NCBI RefSeq assembly: GCF_002008365.1
Contig: NZ_MRDL01000059.1
Coordinates: 592,325-656,324 of the forward strand
Length of the DNA stretch: 64,000 nucleotides
Direction of reading: 5' to 3'
Source: Rhizobium leguminosarum bv. viciae USDA 2370
Lineage (GTDB): Bacteria; Pseudomonadota; Alphaproteobacteria; Rhizobiales; Rhizobiaceae
Shown: in pieces, positions 9,451 to 19,296 of the stretch
Layout of the letters: every line of letters starts with the position of its first letter
Position numbering within the stretch: the first letter of the stretch is position 1
Notes under the pieces: generated by a model
Database searches by the model: none
The model's input: only the letters and a program-made list of their open reading frames with translations
What the model was told of the DNA's origin: nothing
Made by a program: the position numbers and the translations under genes

Positions 9451-10161
9451 TCATGTGTCCGTGGAAATATCGTCCCAATCCTGATCCATATAGCCGGTCA
9501 GCCAGTTGAGGGCATAATGCCGTTCGTAAACCACGCCCTTGTCCAATCCGGCAGGTGGCTCCTCTCCCTTCAGCCGCGCGTTCACTGCGGCCCAATCGTA
9601 GCGGTAAATGAGATCGGTAGCGTCGAGCAGTTCTTTCTGCGGACGCAGCTTGGCACGACGCATCAGGCCGTCGGTTCCCAGTTCGCGAAGTGTGTTGGCA
9701 ATGAATGGCACGTCGCAAATATGGTCGGGGCGTTCAAGATCGGAAGTGATCCCGAGCGCCCATAACATGACGTGCACGCCCTCGTAGCGCCAGGCGAAGT
9801 TGGTCCGGTCCTGATCCGAGGGATCGGGATCGTCCATGAAGACCCGTTCTTTCGGGGTGAAAAAACTTGCGGCGTCGAACTGCCGGATGAGAGCCTGACC
9901 CATTTCGTGGTCGCCGGTCTCGCCTTTCACGGCAACGATCGCAAGCGCAATCGTGCGCTGAACGACAGCCTTTGTATTTCGGCGAGTGCTCTCGCTCTCG
10001 GGCTCGATGGTCGGCAGATGATCGATGGTCGGCACGCCTTCCGACTGAAGCTGGGCGATAGACCGGGCTTTGCGTGCCCCCGCCTCGTCAGCGGGTTGCG
10101 AAACGGCTGCCTGCACCGGAAGAATCAATGCAAGAAGGGCGGAATATATGCGCTTCATCAT
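9451..10161 (-). CDS. Secreted DUF4272 protein
   Basis: 236 residues starting with a signal peptide (KRIYSALLALILPVQAAVSQ, cleavage probably near residue 21), then a domain resembling DUF4272. Typical features seen are an N-terminal ARKARSIAQLQSEGVP segment, WRYEGVHVMLWALG in the middle and a C-terminal ERHYALNWLTGY. The function of the family is unknown. CAGGAG lies upstream of the two adjacent ATG codons. It is divergent from a chemoreceptor gene, with about 200 bases shared between them. Confidence 0.75.
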   Translation of the reverse strand: MMKRIYSALLALILPVQAAVSQPADEAGARKARSIAQLQSEGVPTIDHLPTIEPESESTRRNTKAVVQRTIALAIVAVKGETGDHEMGQALIRQFDAASFFTPKERVFMDDPDPSDQDRTNFAWRYEGVHVMLWALGITSDLERPDHICDVPFIANTLRELGTDGLMRRAKLRPQKELLDATDLIYRYDWAAVNARLKGEEPPAGLDKGVVYERHYALNWLTGYMDQDWDDISTDT

Positions 10162-10360
10162 CTCTGGCTCCTGTCATCCGTGCCGCAGCATCGATAGGCA
10201 TTTTGCTGCTTTAGCGGGAGCCGGAGCGCGAAGGCGGCAGCAGTTTTCCGGAAAACTGGTAAACGGCGTTTTTACATATGGAACAAATCGTTAAATTTTT
10301 TTGGATAAAAAAGTCCTTGGCCAATCCGATATGAAACCGGATGTTCGATGGGGGCTTTCA

Positions 10361-12244
10361 ATGCGTCGTCCAAACATAAAATCGAGTTTGCTGTTGATTT
10401 TCAGCGGCATAGCTCTTCTTTTCGGGCTTGTCGCTTATCTCGCGGTCGACGGTCTTCGAAATACGAACGGCTCCACCGAAGAAATTGCGACCAACTGGCT
10501 GCCGAGCGTGCAGGCGTCGCAAGCGATCAATCTCGCCATGACGAATTTGCGCCTCGCCTATCGTGATCACATCATCGCGCAGTCGGATGCAGAAAAGAAA
10601 ACGCGCGAAGAGGCCATTAAAGTCGCTGAGGATACAGTTGGCAAAGCGGTAGACGCCTATCTCCCGCTGGCTTCGTCCGACCACGAGCGCGAACTGATCA
10701 AGACGATCAAGGAGAGCGTTGGTGGCTACATCGCCAGCAGCTCGCAACTGCTCGTCCTCTCCCGGGCCAACAAGACCGAGGAAGCCGGGCAATATCTGGG
10801 TGGAGAGATGCGCTCGCATTCGGATAAGCTCAAAGAAGCAACTGCGGCCCTGGTCGAACTGAACGTCAGCGGCAGCAACAAGGCCGCCGAACTCAGCAAG
10901 GAGACCTTCGCCTCGATAGAATTCGAGCTGTTTGCCGCGATCGGCTTTGCGGGATTGCTCGTTCTCGGCGCCGTCGTCTTCGTTCTGACGGGCATCGCCA
11001 ATCCGATTACCGGCATCACCGCCTCGATGCGGCGGCTGGCCGAGGGAGACACCGGTTCAGAGATTCCGTTCGCTGACCGCGCCGACGAAATCGGATCGAT
11101 GGCGGGAGCGGTGGAGATCTTCCGCCAGGCCGCGATCACCAACAAGCGAATGGCAATGGAAGCCGACGAAAACCGCAACAGGGCGGAGGCCGACCGCCTT
11201 GCCGCCCAGCAGCAGGCGGAGGCTGACGCCTCGGAACGGCTGCGCATCGCTACCTCGGGTCTCGCCGCCGGTTTGAAGCGGCTGGCCGCAGGCGACCTCG
11301 CCTTCCAGCTCAGCGAGACCTTCGCCCCCGACTTCGAGGCGCTACGCCATGACTTCAACCAGTCCGTCAACCAGCTTGGCGCGACGCTGAGAGCAATATC
11401 CGACAGCATCGGCACGATCGACGAAGGCACGCGGGAAATTTCTTCCGGGGCGAGCGATCTTGCAAAGCGCACGGAGCAGCAGGCCGCCTCGCTCGAAGAG
11501 ACGGCGGCCGCGCTGGAAGAGATCACGGCGAACGTGTCGAACTCCAGCAAGCGAACCGAGGAGACGCGCACGGTGGCCACGGAGGCAAATCGCAGCGCCG
11601 GGGTCTCCGCGGAAGTCGTTTCCCACGCCGAAGAGGCGATGGGACGCATCGAGACGTCGTCGCAGCAGATCTCCAATATCATCAGCGTCATCGACGAAAT
11701 CGCATTCCAGACCAACCTACTCGCATTGAATGCCGGCGTGGAAGCGGCGAGAGCCGGCGAGGCCGGCAAGGGCTTCGCCGTCGTCGCCCAGGAAGTGCGC
11801 GAACTCGCCCAGCGCTCGGCAAGTGCGGCCAAGGAAATCAAGGGCCTGATCCAGAACTCCTCGAAGGAGGTGGAAGGCGGGGTCAAGCTGGTGCGCGATA
11901 CCGGCCAGGCCTTGAAGACCATCGGCGGCTTCATTACCCAGATCAATCACCATATGGATTCGATCGCCACCTCAGCGAAGGAGCAGTCCATCGGCCTCAG
12001 CGAAGTCAACGTCGCGGTCAACCGGATGGACCAGACCACGCAACAGAACGCAACCATGGTGCAACAGTCGACGGCGGCATCCGATTCGCTCGCGCAGGAA
12101 GCCCAGAAGCTTCGCGAGCTCATCGCCCAGTTCAAGCTCGACGATGTGGCCACCAGCCATTCCTCGGCCCTTCGGTCGACGGCGAGAACGATGGCGCAGC
12201 CCGCTGCTCGTGCAGCCGTGCATGCGGTTGCGGCTCGCCGTTGA
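10361..12244 (+). CDS. Methyl-accepting chemotaxis protein (4HB sensor type)
   Basis: Transmembrane chemoreceptor of 627 residues from the chosen ATG. The N-terminal helix SSLLLIFSGIALLFG is followed by a periplasmic four-helix-bundle-sized domain (about 170 residues), a second membrane helix, HAMP (FVLTGIANPITGI onwards), a second HAMP-like segment (LKRLAAGDLAFQL) and a signalling domain with the hairpin tip DEIAFQTNLLALNAGVEAAR. It has no C-terminal NWETF-type CheR tether. The start at 10361 is preferred because GGGGG lies about 8 bases upstream and the membrane helix then begins near the N-terminus. The frame also allows ATG at 10331 and TTG at 10301. The ligand is unknown. A terminator follows. 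Confidence 0.92.
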   Translation: MRRPNIKSSLLLIFSGIALLFGLVAYLAVDGLRNTNGSTEEIATNWLPSVQASQAINLAMTNLRLAYRDHIIAQSDAEKKTREEAIKVAEDTVGKAVDAYLPLASSDHERELIKTIKESVGGYIASSSQLLVLSRANKTEEAGQYLGGEMRSHSDKLKEATAALVELNVSGSNKAAELSKETFASIEFELFAAIGFAGLLVLGAVVFVLTGIANPITGITASMRRLAEGDTGSEIPFADRADEIGSMAGAVEIFRQAAITNKRMAMEADENRNRAEADRLAAQQQAEADASERLRIATSGLAAGLKRLAAGDLAFQLSETFAPDFEALRHDFNQSVNQLGATLRAISDSIGTIDEGTREISSGASDLAKRTEQQAASLEETAAALEEITANVSNSSKRTEETRTVATEANRSAGVSAEVVSHAEEAMGRIETSSQQISNIISVIDEIAFQTNLLALNAGVEAARAGEAGKGFAVVAQEVRELAQRSASAAKEIKGLIQNSSKEVEGGVKLVRDTGQALKTIGGFITQINHHMDSIATSAKEQSIGLSEVNVAVNRMDQTTQQNATMVQQSTAASDSLAQEAQKLRELIAQFKLDDVATSHSSALRSTARTMAQPAARAAVHAVAARR

Positions 12245-12277
12245 ACCAGGCGGCAGCAGAAAACCAGACATGAAAAG

Positions 12278-12303
12278 GCGCCCGGCGATTGCCGGGCGCT
12301 TTC
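12278..12303. terminator. Rho-independent terminator between convergent genes
   Basis: Stem GCGCCCGGC / GCCGGGCGC with loop GATT, flanked by an A-run on the left and TTTC on the right. It can therefore serve both the chemoreceptor (plus) and the NCS1 permease gene (minus), whose ends face each other. Confidence 0.85.
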
Positions 12304-12309
12304 ATTCGA

Positions 12310-13799
12310 TCATGACGCGAAGGCCGGATTGCGCCGCGCGCCCATTCTCAACACGAAATAGATCGCCCCGCCGATGGCGACGCCGAAGAACCAGCCGTAG
12401 GTTCCCCACCAGTCCGGCAGGATGGTGGTGAAGGTCGGCAGGATCGATGAGAAGAGCACGCCAACCGCAAATGCGATGAAGGCATTGCCATGCCATCCGT
12501 TCTGGAACCGGAACTCGCCATTCTCATGATAGAGCGCTTCGACGTTCAGTTGGCTTCTCCGGATGAGATAGTAATCCACCATCATGATGCCGAAGATCGG
12601 CCCCATCGTCGATCCGATGAAATTGACGAAATGCGCCGCACCCGTCTCCCAGGGAGCAAACGGGTAAAGCACGAGAGCGATCAGGGCGGCGATATATCCG
12701 CCGCGTTTGAAGTTGATCTGGCGCGGGAATACATTGGCGAAGTCGAAGGCCGGCGACACGAAGTTCGCCACGACGTTGATGCCGAGCGTTGCGATCGCGA
12801 ATGTCAGCGCGGCCAGCAGCGCCAGGAACCAGCTGTCGAATTTCGCCGATATTTGTTCCGGATGCAGCAGCACCTCTCCGTAGACCGTAAAGGCGGCGGT
12901 GGTCGTAACACCTGCGACCAGGCAGAACGCCAGAAGGTTGATCGGAAGCCCCCAGAGGTTGCCTTTCCTGAGAGCCTTTTCATTCGTTGCGTAGCGCGAG
13001 AAATCGCAGAAATTTAGGTAGAGAGCCGCGAAATAGGTGATCCATGTGGCGGCCACGGCGGCAAGCGCTGCAATCGAACCAGGCTCACCCGGCACGCCTG
13101 CATCCTTGGTCTTTTCGATCAGCACGTCGCGCGGGATTTCGGACCCGAAGGAGAAGGTGCCTGATTTGGCGACCAGATAGACTGCGAGCACCAGCATCAT
13201 GATCCAGACGGCCGGACCGGCCCAATCCTGGAACTTGCGAACCGTTTCCATCCCACGCTGAATGATCAGTAGCTGCAGCGCCCAGACGATGACGTAGCAG
13301 ATGACCTCGAGGGTCGAGTGGCCGAGGAAGTGGCTGTTCTGGTGAAAGGCGAGCAGGTTGTCGTTGCGGATCAGCAAGGCGACGATGGCGCCGGATGCGG
13401 CGGCGGTCTGCGCCCCGTACCAGAAGCAGGCGACCACCGCCCGGACCAGTGCCGGAACATTCGCCCCAAACGTGCCGAAGGAGGCGCGCGCCAGGACCGG
13501 AAAGGGTACGCCGGTGCGCACGCCGGCATTGCCGACCAGGCTCATCAAAAAGAAGATGACCAGAGATCCGATGCCGATGGCGATGACGAAATTGACGAAG
13601 CTGCCGCACAGCAGGAACAGGCTCGCCGCCAGATAGTAACCCCACAGGCTGTGGACGTCTGACGTCCAGACGTTAAAGATGCTGAATGCACCCCATTTAC
13701 GCTCCTCGGCGGGTGCAAGATCCTCGTTGTATAACGAGGGAGAATGCCCTCCCCTATCCTTGAGGCCAAATCGACCACAGGCGGAAGTCTGCTCTTCAT
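12310..13799 (-). CDS. NCS1-family nucleobase/allantoin-type permease, apparent frameshift near the 5' end
   Basis: Multi-spanning cytoplasmic-membrane symporter of the NCS1 family (purine, cytosine, allantoin or hydantoin uptake). Family features run from about 13725 downward: YNEDLAPAEERKWG, WTSDVHSLWGYYLAAS, GNAGVRTGVPFPVLARASFG, and later NFCDFSRYA and GPIFGIMMVDYYLIRR. The frame is open up to 13819 but contains no ATG, GTG or TTG above the internal TTG at 13548, which would delete the first membrane helix. An ATG at 13799 in the neighbouring frame would fit the expected length (about 495 residues) if one base were gained or lost near the G-run at 13742-13765. This may be a true frameshift, a sequencing error or an unusual start. 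The substrate is not assignable. Confidence 0.7.
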
Positions 13800-13893
13800 T
13801 TGTGCAGCTGACAATTTAATAGTCACATTGTACACATCTCTTGACGATGCCTCAGGATTAGCCATGTGCGCCTGCCTGAGACACCAGTTCTCA

Positions 13894-15063
13894 TCATTGC
13901 GAGCCGACAACACGTCCGGCCAGCCGAAAGGGACTTGCGACTGCTGCGCCGGCGGCATCGAAGACATAGGCGCCAACGTCGCCGGCGCTCGACCGTCTCC
14001 CGCTTTCGAAGGAGGCAAGCTGCGCGCCGAACTTGGCAAGCGATGCGTAGCGGTCGTGCCCCAGCCCGTCGGACGCCTGGATCGACGTAATGTCGATGAC
14101 CCGAAGCCTTTCCTTCAAGGCAGCCTCCCTGATGACGGGATCGTCGATATCGAGACGTCCGACACGCGCCCGCTCTCCCGCTATGAAGCTCGAGGCCACC
14201 AGCGCCCGGTCGTCCTTCGAAACGAGAAGAGATATCGGGATCGGCATCCGCCCGATATCCTTCAGCTGGGACCGGAAAACATCGATGTCAATGTCAGGGG
14301 CGGCCAGGATCACCGCCAGTTTATCGATGACGTCGTCACGATGCTGCAGTTTGAGCTGGCGCACGGTCTCCATGACCAGGAATCCTCCCATGCTATGTCC
14401 GAAAAGGATGATGCGTTTCACCTTTCCTGAAGCCGAGAGCGAGGTGACAAGCGAGTCCAGGTCGCTGCGCGAGGACAGCGCCGCATCGCGGTCGGCGACA
14501 TAGCCTGCGACGGCGGCGGCCGATGGCCAGGAAAACAGAATCGGAGAGCCCGGAATATTGGCGTCCGCGGCGATCTGCGCGGTGCGAAACAACGCCTCTT
14601 GATAACTATAATTGTAGCCATGGACGAAGATGCCGACGGTGCCATCGGACTGCGTGGAGCGGAGCGCCTCCTCTACGAATGCGTCCTTTGGAAGCTGCTT
14701 GCGCTGGATGACGGCAAATTGGCGTTCGGGATCCGGCCTCGAGGTCGGATATGTGATCGCGGTGTCCTTCCGGTTGGGAGGGACCGAAAACGCATATTGC
14801 TCGTAGGTGAGATTGTCAGCCCATGCGCTCCCGAACCCGCCGCGCGCGGTATCGGGGTTCCTGTTTGTCGCAGCGAGCACGTTTACGCGGCTCGAGGCGG
14901 CTTCATCGGATTGAAGCGATGCATTGAGATGAACCGGCAGATGGACCGGGTTCAACACATCAGGCGACGGTCGTGTAGCGCAACCGGCAAGCATCGCCAG
15001 GCCGATCGCGACCAGCATCATCTTGGCCCCCAACGGAAACTCATTCAACCGCTGGCCCGTCAT
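13894..15063 (-). CDS. Lipoprotein alpha/beta-hydrolase (DUF900-like)
   Basis: 389 residues from ATG 15063, which has GGAGAG eight bases upstream; the frame extends further up but would overlap the RND gene. A lipoprotein signal (MMLVAIGLAMLAGC) places it on the outer or inner membrane facing the periplasm. The alpha/beta-hydrolase core shows IFVHGYNYS (oxyanion region) and the nucleophile elbow GHSMGG, as in DUF900 esterase/lipase-like proteins. The gene follows the RND permease by 76 bases on the same strand and may be the last gene of the efflux operon. The substrate is unknown. Confidence 0.82.
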   Translation of the reverse strand: MTGQRLNEFPLGAKMMLVAIGLAMLAGCATRPSPDVLNPVHLPVHLNASLQSDEAASSRVNVLAATNRNPDTARGGFGSAWADNLTYEQYAFSVPPNRKDTAITYPTSRPDPERQFAVIQRKQLPKDAFVEEALRSTQSDGTVGIFVHGYNYSYQEALFRTAQIAADANIPGSPILFSWPSAAAVAGYVADRDAALSSRSDLDSLVTSLSASGKVKRIILFGHSMGGFLVMETVRQLKLQHRDDVIDKLAVILAAPDIDIDVFRSQLKDIGRMPIPISLLVSKDDRALVASSFIAGERARVGRLDIDDPVIREAALKERLRVIDITSIQASDGLGHDRYASLAKFGAQLASFESGRRSSAGDVGAYVFDAAGAAVASPFRLAGRVVGSQ

Positions 15064-15139
15064 CGAGTTCTCTCCTTGGAAGCCAGGACCTGCAGCGGCC
15101 GCCGCGACGGCCGCATGCGATGGACGTCGAAGCCCGTGC

Positions 15140-18100
15140 TCACGCCTCTGCCACGACATCGGCCTGGACGACGCCTTCATCCCGCCGGATCCTGAACCAC
15201 GCGACGTAGAGCGCAGGCAGGAACAGCAGGGTGAGCGCCGTTCCGACGACGATGCCGCCCATCATGGCGTAGGCCATCGGGCCCCAGAAGATCTCGCGCG
15301 AGATCGGGATCAGCGCCAGCGTGGCCGCCGCGGCCGTCAGCATGATCGGCCGCATGCGGTGTTCGGTGGCCTCGATGACGGCCTGCCAGGGCGCCATTCC
15401 TTCACTGCGCAGATGCTCGATCTGGACGACCAGAATGACGGAGTTGCGGATCAGGATGCCGATGAGCGCCAGCACGCCGAGGATCGCGACGAAGCCCATA
15501 GGAGCATTGCTCAGCAAGAGCGCCGCGACCACGCCGATCAGGGCCGTCGGCGCGACGGCGAACACCAGGAAGAGGCGGCTGAAGCTTTGCAGCTGGATCA
15601 TCAGGATCGTCGCCATCGCAAACAGCATCAGCGGAGCAACCGCCGCGATCGGCCCCTGAGCCTCGGCGCTGGATTCGACCGCGCCGCCCACTTCCACCTT
15701 GTATCCCACCGGAAGGTTTTTCTGGAACTCTTCCACCTTGGGCTTGAGCTGGTCGACGATCGTGGCCGGTTGCGTCGGACCGACGACGGCTGCCTTGACC
15801 GTTATGGTGGGTTGCCTGTCGCGACGCCAGATCGTCGGCTGCTCGAGCTCGTAGCGGAAATTCGCCACGGCGGAGAGAGGCACGACCTTGCCGTTGGAGG
15901 TGGAGAGCTGCAGATTCTCAAGCGTCTGGATGGAGTCGCGCTCGGATGCCCTGGCGCGGCCGATGACGTTGACCAGGTAGATGTCGTCTCGAACCTGGGT
16001 GGCTGTCGAGCCTTCGACGATGCCGTTGAGGGCGGTGGCAATGTCTTCGGAGGATACGCCGAGCTGGCGCGCCTTGTCCTGCAGGACATCGACCTTCACC
16101 ACGCGGGACGGCTCGTTCCAGTCCAGGACCAGGTTTGCCAGAAGCGGGTGTGATCCCATGACGCCGGCAAACTGCTGCGAGAGATCGCGGACCTTTTGAA
16201 TATCGGGGCCGGTGACCCGGTACTGGACCGGCTTGCCCACCGGCGGACCGATGTCGAGAAGCTTGACGAAGGCGTCGGTGCCGGGGAAGGTTTTCGTCAG
16301 ATAGTCCTGCAGTTCCGCCCGCACCTTGTCGCGCACGTCCAGCCCTTTGGTGACGATGATAGTCTGTCCGAACGACACGTCGGGCGTCTGCACGTCAAAG
16401 GACAAGATGAAGCGTGGCGCACCCTGGCCGACATAGGTCGTCCAATGATCGATATCCTTGTTGTCGGCCAGCATCTCCTTTTCGAACCTGGCCATCTGCC
16501 TGTTGGTTTCGGCAATCGAGCTGTTGTGGGGGAGGTTCCAGTCGATGACGAGCTCGGTCCTGTCCGAGTTCGGGAAGAACTGCTGCTGCACCAGCCCCAT
16601 GCCGCCAATGGAAAGCCCGAAGACGCCGACCGTGAGGATGATGGTGACCCAGCGCCAGCGCATTGCCAGCCCCAGAAGCCAGGAGAAGATGGAAGCGAAG
16701 CGGCCCTTCTTCTCGTGATGCGATTTCATCGTCTTCGGCAGGATCGTGACGCCGAGAAGCGGCGTGAACAGCACCGCCACCACCCAGGAAACGATCAGCG
16801 AAACTGCGATGACCACGAAAAGCGTGAAGGTGAATTCACCGGCAGCACTGTTGTTGAGACCAACCGGAATGAAGCCGGCAACGGTGACGAGCGTTCCCGT
16901 CAGCATCGGGAAGGCGGTCGATGTATAGACGTGGGTGGCGGCCTTCCTCAGATCGTCGCCCGCCTCCAGACGGGCCACCATCATCTCGACGGCGATCATG
17001 GCGTCGTCGACAAGCAGCCCGAGCGCGATGATGAGCGCGCCGAGCGAGATGCGCTGAAGCGAAATGCCGGAATATTCCATCACCACGAAGGTGATCGCCA
17101 GGACGAGCGGAATGGAGATCGCCACCACCATGCCGGCGCGAAGACCAAGGCTGATGAAGCTGATGATCAGCACGATGACGATCGCTTCGAACAGCGCGCG
17201 GGTAAATCCGGACACCGCTTCGTCGACAACGGCCGGCTGATCGGAAACGCGGTGAACGTCCACGCCGATCGGAAGGTCAGCGACAACACGCTTCATCTGC
17301 GCGTCGAGCCCCTCGCCGAACTCCAGAAGATTGGCGCCCTGCTTCATGCCGATGGCAAGCCCGATCGCCGGTTGGCCGTCGAAGCGAAACAGCGACGAGG
17401 GCGGATCCACGTAGCCGCGTTTGATCGTGGCGACGTCACTCAGCGGAAAGAAGCGGTCGTTTATTCGGAGATTGATCGATCTCAGGCTGTCCTCGGAGGT
17501 GAATTGTCCGCTGACCCGCAACGCGATGCGCTCCGGCCCGGCGTCAACGAAGCCGGATTGAGTCACGGCATTCTGCGCCTGCAGGGTCTGGATGACCGAC
17601 TGTTGGTCGATCCCGAGCGCTGCGATCTGGCGTGTGGAGAATTCGAGATAGATCGCCTCGTCCTGAGCGCCGACCACATCGACCTTGCCAACGTTGGGCA
17701 CGGTCAGAACCTTGGAACGGGCATCTTCCACCAGATCGCGAAGCTGGCGCTGGGTAAGCCCATCGCTGGTGAAGGCGTAGATGTTTCCGAAGACGTCGCC
17801 GAAGCGATCGTTGAAGAAAGGACCGACGACCCCCGTGGGAAAATCGCCCTTGATGTCGGCGATCATGTTGCGGATGCGCAGCCAGGTCGGCGCGACATCC
17901 TTTGCCTTGGTGGTCGGCAGCAGCTCGACGAAGACGGTCGTCTGGCCGGCAACGGTCTCGCTCTTCGTGTAGTCGAGCGATTCCAGTTCCTGGAGCTTTT
18001 TCTCGATCCTGTCGGTCACCTGCCGCGTCACCTCATCGGCGGAGGCGCCGGGCCACTGCGCGGTGATCACCATCGTCTTGATCGTGAAGTTCGGATCTTC

Positions 18101-18214
18101 CTCGCGGCCGAGTTTCACGTAGGAGAAGGCGCCTGCGAGAATGAAGACGATCATGAAGTACCAGACGAGCGAACGGTGTTCGAGCGCCCAGTCGGAAAGA
18201 TTGAAGGACTTCAC
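15140..18214 (-). CDS. RND efflux pump permease
   Basis: Proton-driven inner-membrane exporter of 1024 residues, normal length for hydrophobe/amphiphile RND pumps. An N-terminal membrane helix is followed by the porter domain, and TM4 carries the proton-relay Asp pair in LLVDDAMIAVEMM. A second periplasmic domain and a C-terminal membrane bundle (FVAILGVLALIGILIRNSV) complete the repeat. It overlaps the upstream adaptor gene by 4 bases. With two adaptors in tandem and no outer-membrane channel gene, the layout matches TriABC of Pseudomonas aeruginosa, which recruits a separate TolC-like protein. The substrate range is unknown. Confidence 0.94.
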   Translation of the reverse strand: MKSFNLSDWALEHRSLVWYFMIVFILAGAFSYVKLGREEDPNFTIKTMVITAQWPGASADEVTRQVTDRIEKKLQELESLDYTKSETVAGQTTVFVELLPTTKAKDVAPTWLRIRNMIADIKGDFPTGVVGPFFNDRFGDVFGNIYAFTSDGLTQRQLRDLVEDARSKVLTVPNVGKVDVVGAQDEAIYLEFSTRQIAALGIDQQSVIQTLQAQNAVTQSGFVDAGPERIALRVSGQFTSEDSLRSINLRINDRFFPLSDVATIKRGYVDPPSSLFRFDGQPAIGLAIGMKQGANLLEFGEGLDAQMKRVVADLPIGVDVHRVSDQPAVVDEAVSGFTRALFEAIVIVLIISFISLGLRAGMVVAISIPLVLAITFVVMEYSGISLQRISLGALIIALGLLVDDAMIAVEMMVARLEAGDDLRKAATHVYTSTAFPMLTGTLVTVAGFIPVGLNNSAAGEFTFTLFVVIAVSLIVSWVVAVLFTPLLGVTILPKTMKSHHEKKGRFASIFSWLLGLAMRWRWVTIILTVGVFGLSIGGMGLVQQQFFPNSDRTELVIDWNLPHNSSIAETNRQMARFEKEMLADNKDIDHWTTYVGQGAPRFILSFDVQTPDVSFGQTIIVTKGLDVRDKVRAELQDYLTKTFPGTDAFVKLLDIGPPVGKPVQYRVTGPDIQKVRDLSQQFAGVMGSHPLLANLVLDWNEPSRVVKVDVLQDKARQLGVSSEDIATALNGIVEGSTATQVRDDIYLVNVIGRARASERDSIQTLENLQLSTSNGKVVPLSAVANFRYELEQPTIWRRDRQPTITVKAAVVGPTQPATIVDQLKPKVEEFQKNLPVGYKVEVGGAVESSAEAQGPIAAVAPLMLFAMATILMIQLQSFSRLFLVFAVAPTALIGVVAALLLSNAPMGFVAILGVLALIGILIRNSVILVVQIEHLRSEGMAPWQAVIEATEHRMRPIMLTAAAATLALIPISREIFWGPMAYAMMGGIVVGTALTLLFLPALYVAWFRIRRDEGVVQADVVAEA

Positions 18215-19296
18215 TGGCTGATCTCCTGGTCGATCCTGATGGCCTGGCCATCTTCAAGTTTATGCACGCCTGCCACGACTACCCTTTCTCCGGGGACGAG
18301 CCCTTCGGTGACGCGAACGGTGCCGCCGTCTTCGACGTCGCCGTCGATCTTCACGCGGCGGAGCGATACCTTCCTGGCGGGAGCATCGACGATCCAGACG
18401 CTCGGGCCGTCGCTGCCGGCAAGGATTGCCGAGCAAGGCAGCACGATCTCAGGATCTGCAGCGATGGTTGCAGAAGCAGTGACGACCGAGCCGAGTCTGA
18501 AGGCCTCGGGCGGATCAGCGAGCGCGATCTTGGTTCTGCTCGTGCGGGTAGCGGTCTCCGCCTCCGGGGCGATCTCGCGCACGACGCCCGACGTGCGGAT
18601 CGTCGGGGCGAGCTGCAGCGTCACTTCGAAGGGCGCGCCGATTTTCAGTTTCTGGGCGGCGGCCTGGGGCACGTCGACCACAGCGTCGCGCTTGTCCGGC
18701 CGGGCGATGGTCACGACCGTTTGGCCGGCCGACACCACCTGGCCGACCTCGGCCGAGGTCGCCGTCACCACGCCATCGAATTCCGCCCGCAGCTGCGCAT
18801 AGCCGAGCTGCTCCCTCGCCTTGTCGAGATTGGCCTGCGCCTTGGCGACGGCGGCTGCGGCGGTTCGCCTTGCCTGCTCGGCCTCCTCGAGTGAGGCTTC
18901 GGTGCCGGAGCGCGACTCCAGCAGCGCGCGCTGGCGCTGCTCCGTCGTCACCGCGTTTCTGAGCTGGGCGTCGCTATTTTCCACGTCCGACTGCGCGTTG
19001 CGCACGGCAAGCTCCAGCGCCAGCGGATCGATCGCGGCAACGACATCATCCTTCTTGACGAGATCTCCGACATTGACGTTGCGGGCGATCATCCGTCCGA
19101 GAATCCGGAAGCCGAGTTCGGTCTCGATCGTCGGCTCGATCGTACCGGTCAGGCCTAGGCTCGTAGCGGCCATCTGCTTGACTGTCATCGACAGCACGGG
19201 ACGGGGCGCTTCGTCCTTGCTTTCCTCCTGCGGTGCGCAAGAGGAAATCAGGGCCGTGCCCACCATCAGTGCGACTATGTTGAAACGAATACTCAC
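18211..19296 (-). CDS. RND periplasmic adaptor (second of two)
   Basis: Membrane-fusion protein of 361 residues linking the pump to an outer-membrane channel. A lipoprotein signal ends in LISSC (Cys20). The barrel/lipoyl halves flank a coiled-coil hairpin rich in Ala, Gln and Glu (about residues 95-165). The typical GFRILGRMIARNVNVGDLVKKDDVVAAID segment marks the first lipoyl half. Its ATG overlaps the stop of the preceding adaptor gene by 4 bases, and its own stop overlaps the pump gene, so all three are translationally coupled. Confidence 0.92.
   Translation of the reverse strand: MSIRFNIVALMVGTALISSCAPQEESKDEAPRPVLSMTVKQMAATSLGLTGTIEPTIETELGFRILGRMIARNVNVGDLVKKDDVVAAIDPLALELAVRNAQSDVENSDAQLRNAVTTEQRQRALLESRSGTEASLEEAEQARRTAAAAVAKAQANLDKAREQLGYAQLRAEFDGVVTATSAEVGQVVSAGQTVVTIARPDKRDAVVDVPQAAAQKLKIGAPFEVTLQLAPTIRTSGVVREIAPEAETATRTSRTKIALADPPEAFRLGSVVTASATIAADPEIVLPCSAILAGSDGPSVWIVDAPARKVSLRRVKIDGDVEDGGTVRVTEGLVPGERVVVAGVHKLEDGQAIRIDQEISQ

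Noticed and set aside
13545..14039. 164-codon open frame covering the NCS1 5' end
   Set aside because: No family features; useful only because its ATG at 13799 could be the original NCS1 start in another frame.
16196..18802. 868-codon open frame on the plus strand
   Set aside because: Antisense shadow of the RND pump and adaptor genes; the product is rich in charged residues with no motif, while the minus strand gives a full RND sequence.
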